The translations under genes and the position numbers were made by a program. The notes under the pieces were generated by a model, which saw only the letters and a program-made list of their open reading frames with translations, was not told where the DNA came from and did not search any database. This document shows positions 15,401-17,940 of a stretch of DNA of 17,940 nucleotides, one piece after another. This DNA comes from Planctomycetota bacterium (lineage in GTDB: Bacteria > Planctomycetota > PUPC01 > JACPCR01). Each line of letters opens with the position of its first letter. The stretch's first letter is position 1. The DNA lies in NCBI GenBank assembly GCA_030740295.1, contig JASLXP010001031.1:1-17940 (forward strand), in the 5' to 3' direction.

Positions 15401-16833
15401 ACTGAGTCAGGCGAAAACTTCAGTAACGACAGGAGCGCTGTCTTGCGAATCGTGAGATCGGTGTGCTGGTAAAGCTGTTGAAATATCGCCACATCCTCTG
15501 CAGTGCCGATTTCACCCAGGGCCCTGGCTGCGAGCGGAACGAGGTCGGGTGAGCCAACGGCCTCCCTGGCTATTGCCCTCAAGTTCCTGGGCGGGATCGC
15601 TCGCTTCCAAAGACTGATTGCGGCAGCGAGACGAACACGGAGAGCGTCGTCCTTCAATAATGTCCGCAGTGCCTCGATCCCCTTCTTCTCCGGGTACCCG
15701 CTCAGCGCGAGTGCCGCAGCCTGTCGCATCCTGGAGACATCCCTTTGCGCCACTTTCTCAATTAACGGCAGGCCTTCCTCACTGGCCAACAGGCCAAGAT
15801 ACCTGGCGGCACCGGCGCGTTGGGCGTCGGTGAATTTGTCGTCCCCAAGCTGTGAGCTGACTAGGCTCGGCGCTTTCAGTTCTGGAGCGGTCGGAACGTC
15901 AATCCCTTCTTCAGCATCATCTTCGGCTTCTGCAAACTCCACCGGCGTTTCGCCTTCTCCGCCTCCGACCCGATCTCCATAGGTAAGGGGTCGGGCAATC
16001 TCGACCAGCAGCTTCTCCATCTCCCGGCGCGCCCTGGCCGTGTATTCATCCGCGGGCAGCCGAATGAACTCATAGGCCGCGGGCTCATTCGGTGTGCCCA
16101 TCACGTTGAAAGCGGCGTTCCTTCCGATCAGGAACGCCTTTGCGATCAGCGATGGGCTCCGGCTCCGCATCTTGGCCGTGATGGTCCCGACGCTGAGCTT
16201 GAGGCCAGCAAGATCCAACTCTGGGTGGCGCAGAGATCGATCCGACGGCGAAAGCTCCAAAGCCGTCGCTCCCATCTGCCGATGAGCCGTGATGACGGGC
16301 AGCACGTGGATCTGATAGACCGCAAGCAAAGCGCTTCCACTCTGAATTCTCACTTCGCCAAGGGCATCGAGGTTCTTCAGGCCAAGTTCTTTCCCGACGG
16401 TGATTGCCAGATTCCCGACGATCCGGGGCAACTCTCCGGCGGCCGGGAAGTCGAAACTGAGATCCCTGGATTCTCCGCCACGCTGGATACTGACCGTGAC
16501 ATCGCTTCCTTTGCCCCTCCCGCGCCCTTTTACCCGGACCTGCAGTATCACATCCACATCGACGAACGATCGGATCCGCTCCCATCGCTGCGAAGGCGTC
16601 AGAATAAATGCCCCGCTCGCCAGCCATTGGCTGATCCGCTCCGCACGCTGCCCTTCGATAACTTCAACTTCAGCGCACTCAGCGAGGCGATGGCGCAGAT
16701 AGAGGCCAACAGCCTTCTTGATCGGGGAGTCCTCAACCGTCACGACGGGGGGCAGTACACGCAGCGGCTCGGCCGACATCGCTGTGATGGCAAACAGAAC
16801 GACAGCCAGAATCAGTGACGAGCGTGTTCTCAT
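12466..16833 (-). CDS. Large secreted HEAT-repeat protein with GH42-like C-terminal region
   Basis: Exported protein of 1455 residues. Seen: a signal peptide (MRTRSSLILAVVLFAITAMSAE); a region around 22-290 whose opening (RVLPPVVTVEDS, then AVGLYLRHRLAE) recalls TolB/CsgG-like domains; an acidic linker at 299-320; HEAT-type paired helices at about 333-660 (QAAALALSGYPEKKGIEALRT, VRLAAAISLW, LVPLAARALGEIG, RVAALEALSS, VRLESAALLAQHATG); then an aromatic-rich, TIM-barrel-like part from about 695 to 1000 (LGEQGLWPGPN with E853, PVIWLSHGIGVYERTP, GWFSIWGFMEHD with E958); a second acidic stretch at 1015-1051; and an alpha/beta part at 1060-1290 resembling the GATase-like trimerisation domain of GH42. 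The family call is architectural; the catalytic residues are not proven. No good Shine-Dalgarno precedes ATG 16833. It may lead a transcript with the broken lyase gene downstream. Confidence 0.75.
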   Translation of the reverse strand: MRTRSSLILAVVLFAITAMSAEPLRVLPPVVTVEDSPIKKAVGLYLRHRLAECAEVEVIEGQRAERISQWLASGAFILTPSQRWERIRSFVDVDVILQVRVKGRGRGKGSDVTVSIQRGGESRDLSFDFPAAGELPRIVGNLAITVGKELGLKNLDALGEVRIQSGSALLAVYQIHVLPVITAHRQMGATALELSPSDRSLRHPELDLAGLKLSVGTITAKMRSRSPSLIAKAFLIGRNAAFNVMGTPNEPAAYEFIRLPADEYTARARREMEKLLVEIARPLTYGDRVGGGEGETPVEFAEAEDDAEEGIDVPTAPELKAPSLVSSQLGDDKFTDAQRAGAARYLGLLASEEGLPLIEKVAQRDVSRMRQAAALALSGYPEKKGIEALRTLLKDDALRVRLAAAISLWKRAIPPRNLRAIAREAVGSPDLVPLAARALGEIGTAEDVAIFQQLYQHTDLTIRKTALLSLLKFSPDSVGDLKEILRSGDVDTVAQVVRHASASFVRSQQKLLVHLTDDPNQEIAWAARDRMASIRPKEDPARRAFDLVTSHFLVRHRLVRRLAKSPEAWAEDTLARACGNAEPHTRVAALEALSSRNSNRARPLLVEALSDVHQLVRLESAALLAQHATGEEVQAIRAVIGKQRDTATRLYLEDALARGESRALPTPQAPVHAIPKDRNLAWLCGAGKAGSAEGSLTSPYDAYYMMSTRVDPGWKKTYENTNKIYIGRAMPIDDPGPIQVDPIAQDAFWLGLDAELTDKNVPWLDGVLYGEETMKMTPSVIWREGWRLFCQDAGINRKRVAGNIEKLNRYEKRAWTTWAMRRSVEGFNRLYDYTKLKYGKFRPGFQVATFLGEQGLWPGPNVADFDWKFDIGGVYHYFGDSRKTAYALVRRYRTIWPERPVIWLSHGIGVYERTPIKFNHKVPTGPITARWWRCYRDSMTAWLAGADTGWFSIWGFMEHDYRGGGIGSFKGPTVTPEEFSPSDPVGKSILDRCIKHAFKGVEKLQRNKAEIKKQDPNKIDLEDGDDEEGLDVGELNTDESEDVIGKGLEEGKARLRTGFFFYRKYLYDLARLFRSLPRHSPSPQALVIHPIQNVWYGRLDSPGADLPVEFDFLIDINKVKHLDIGRYRFVTVQNPAALEDVAIRSITQWLKEKPGLLYVHLDLTADNTAQSGTLNDFTGRLKQDWPWEKSVATERLRTGKPGSLKMLSNSGPLQLSKAWLASAFKAEGDHTTVLGRIGQKAAVVLWKHPEFKGGVLFDGIMGGGGTYRVWLRDQLNAIREKHEFGPKLRGPIRQMLHEGGAFTAASATGIGQAFQYGGPDLVTGWTQHALGKGSGAAFLPREMNTPHVAAGNGVAVLTENPIQKYEKVAGGLNIQTDGLIHAVSSTGELAVQANGQVPPAVKSDAANDWILRGQNDGVFRLNTSRGKTPGSIYFIRSKSMLSIRVAPYTHRSRSK

Positions 16834-17015
16834 TGAATCAGAGATTGTCCGTTCCTGGCGTACGGAATTGAGAACGTCCGACTGTAGCGATTCCGAGGAT
16901 GATTGACTATCAAATGGGGACGGGTGACGATCGGTGCGCGACGGGTCAGGCCCGATACCCCACAGTAATCACTTGGTTGTGAGTGGAATATTGAATGGTC
17001 TTCATCTGAGCTTAG
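16834..17015. other. Upstream region of the large HEAT/GH-like gene
   Basis: I see no gene in this 182-base stretch. It must hold the promoter for the minus-strand gene at 16833. A TTGATA box (minus strand, 16913-16908) is present, but no convincing -10 follows at the right distance. A TAG at 17013-17015 bounds the coding-like frame to its right. Confidence 0.35.
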
Positions 17016-17255
17016 CTAGGGGAAGCGGCTGAACCATCCGCGATCGAACCCCTTGCAGAACTCGTAGCAGACCCTGATGAGGTTGTTGCTGGATTCGCTG
17101 CAATCGGCTTATTCTACATTGGCCACCAGAGGCCCGATTTGCGGGAAAAGATCAGTAATATCCAATTTACCGATAGAGCAATCTGGAGCGCTCGAAATCG
17201 TGGCGTGGAGAAGCCAGCAAGGTTCAGTAACAACAATGCTAACGGTTCAAAATGA
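17016..17255 (+). pseudogene. Coding-like remnant without start codon, 5'-truncated
   Basis: An 79-codon open frame follows TAG 17013-17015 and ends at TGA 17253-17255. It contains no ATG or convincing alternative start, but the translation looks like real protein: IEPLAELVADPDEVVAGF, AAIGLFYIGHQRPDLREKI, DRAIWSARNRGVEKP, with normal amphipathic patterning and charged turns. I do not recognise the family. Its stop overlaps the first base of an attC-like palindrome, the usual layout of a cassette gene followed by its recombination site. I read it as the 3' end of a gene whose 5' part was lost; a chance open frame is the alternative. A 107-codon ATG frame starting at 17077 in another register looks non-coding. 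Confidence 0.4.
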
Positions 17256-17381
17256 CCTAACCAAGCGCTCCACCGATGCGCTAAGGACCACGTGGAATTC
17301 GAGGTTGTCGTTCTTGTTCAATCAGTTTGCTGCCCGGGTGAAGGCTCTGCCGTCCGGGCTCGGTGAGTTTGGTCGATCAGA
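17255..17381 (+). repeat. attC-like imperfect palindrome (degenerate)
   Basis: The left end ACCTAAC at 17255-17261 fits the integron R'' consensus RYYYAAC and continues CAAGCGCTCCACCG. The right end CGGTGAGTTTGGTCGATCA (17361-17379) is its imperfect complement: CTC(C)ACCG pairs with CGGTGAG, and ACCAA with TTGGT. The R' position reads GATCAGA instead of GTTRRRY, so this half has decayed. An inner GCCCGG (17332-17337) / CCGGGC (17354-17359) pair adds a stem. The length of 127 bases is within the attC range. No integrase is in the window. It could instead be a family of dispersed attC-like repeats of non-integron origin. Confidence 0.45.
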
Positions 17382-17398
17382 TCACGTTTTACCGGGCT

Positions 17399-17420
17399 GA
17401 CAGGCTGGTGGCAGCCTGTC
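17399..17420. repeat. Perfect 9-base hairpin downstream of the nuclease gene
   Basis: GACAGGCTG (17399-17407) and CAGCCTGTC (17412-17420) enclose the loop GTGG. It lies 40 bases past the stop of the minus-strand nuclease gene. There is no T-tract on either side, so it is a stem-loop of unknown role, possibly a small dispersed palindrome or a rho-dependent 3' end structure. Confidence 0.6.
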
Positions 17421-17460
17421 GCCACGCCATCCAACGCGTCTAATCCTCGAGAAATGCGGC

Positions 17461-17850
17461 CTACAGGGCGAAATACAGCCGCAGCCAATCTTCCAGATCC
17501 TCGAACTGGATCACCTTGCCGGAAGCCAGAAGAAAATTCTCCATCCCCTTCGAAAAGCCCGGACCATCGATGACAACGATGCCTGGAATGGGCCAGTGCT
17601 CGATGTCTTTGAGCATGGACGGGATCTTTTCTTCCGCGCTGCCCTTCACCTTCTGAAACTTGCATTCAACACCGAGCAGCTTGCGGGTGGATTCCTCCTT
17701 GAGCACGACATCGATGCGGCGCTCCGCTCCCCAGATTCGCCGGGCCGCTTTGACCTCCATGCGCGTTTCCAGTCCAAGCCCCTGGGCAAGTTCGACAACC
17801 TTCCATTGGAGGTTCCTGCCTTGCGTGACTGCGCGTCCTTTGCCGGGCAT
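17461..17850 (-). CDS. Small PD-(D/E)XK nuclease-like protein
   Basis: Protein of 129 residues with the core of a PD-(D/E)XK endonuclease fold. Seen: helix (LQWKVVELAQGLGL, residues 14-27), strand with RRIDVVL (D47), strand with GVECKF (E62 and K64), then QKVKGSAEEKIPSMLKDI, and a further strand PGIVVIDGPG near 89-98. D47, E62 and K64 are the expected metal-binding and catalytic set. It is short, so it is a bare catalytic domain. No methyltransferase, helicase or other defence partner is seen, so the role (restriction, repair, mobile-element function) is unknown. ATG 17850 starts just before the first helix, but a pyrimidine-rich stretch precedes it, without a Shine-Dalgarno. A TTG at 17934 and an open frame to the window edge are alternatives; the extra residues (PPTPPSSHTSST) look like translated low-complexity DNA. 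Confidence 0.7.
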   Translation of the reverse strand: MPGKGRAVTQGRNLQWKVVELAQGLGLETRMEVKAARRIWGAERRIDVVLKEESTRKLLGVECKFQKVKGSAEEKIPSMLKDIEHWPIPGIVVIDGPGFSKGMENFLLASGKVIQFEDLEDWLRLYFAL

Positions 17851-17903
17851 GGTGGAAGAGGTGTGGGAGGATGGCGGTGTGGGTGGATGGGAGCGTGGGA
17901 GGC
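17851..17903. repeat. G-rich low-complexity tract before the nuclease gene
   Basis: The plus strand is almost free of C and made of GGTGG, GTGGG, GGATGG-type words, with GGG runs at 17865, 17881, 17889 and 17897. Such a tract can slip and vary in length, and four GGG runs could form a quadruplex, though the first loop is long (13 bases). It occupies the leader of the minus-strand nuclease gene. Confidence 0.5.
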
Positions 17904-17940
17904 CGAATGAAGTTGCGACGAGTACCAGTCTCAACTCTTG

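Noticed and set aside
17077..17400. ATG-started plus-strand frame of 107 codons
   Set aside because: The composition looks random, it has no ribosome binding site, and it runs through the attC-like palindrome. The frame that starts at 17016 in another register is the more protein-like one.
1..17940. CRISPR array, tRNA or rRNA genes, insertion sequence, integrase
   Set aside because: I looked for regularly spaced repeats, tRNA-like cloverleafs, rRNA-like stretches and transposase or integrase motifs and saw none.

Overview
The window reads as a carbohydrate-processing locus from a moderately GC-rich, free-living bacterium. Most products carry N-terminal signal peptides. The domain set (DUF4091/GH123-like protein, CBM9-like binding protein, heparinase II/III-like lyases, a HEAT-repeat protein joined to a GH42-like region) and the dispersed palindromes resemble the PVC group (Planctomycetota, Verrucomicrobiota, Lentisphaerota) or neighbouring uncultivated phyla such as Hydrogenedentota. 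This placement is inference from gene content; there is no rRNA, tRNA or marker gene in the window.

Layout. From 6022 down to 1 a tightly packed four-gene minus-strand operon encodes a small secreted beta-rich protein, a secreted CBM9-like protein, a secreted DUF4091/GH123-like protein and a cytoplasmic metallophosphoesterase-PHP fusion. A divergent intergenic region (6023-6215) separates it from a plus-strand heparinase II/III-like lyase gene (6216-9974). That lyase frame is cut by an in-frame TAA at 8478-8480, although the same frame stays open for another 1,491 bases. Between 9945 and 10133 lie nested inverted repeats, including a REP-like inverted pair. Then come two minus-strand pieces (11531-12295 and 10201-11517) that look like one second lyase-like gene split by a one-base frameshift at a run of four C. 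Upstream of it on the same strand is a 1455-residue secreted protein (12466-16833) with HEAT repeats followed by a GH42-like region.

The right end is different. A gene-poor stretch (16834-17460) holds a coding-like open frame without a start codon, directly followed by an attC-like imperfect palindrome and a perfect hairpin. After it is a small solitary PD-(D/E)XK nuclease-like gene on the minus strand with a G/C-skewed repetitive leader.

How the genes may work together (inference). The exported lyases, the GH-like proteins and the binding proteins would bind and cut an acidic or amino-sugar polysaccharide outside the cytoplasm. The fused phosphatase-type protein has no signal peptide and would act inside the cell. 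No transporter, sulfatase, SusC/D pair or regulator is visible. Both lyase genes are interrupted, so the locus is either decaying or contains sequence errors. This is the first point to check.
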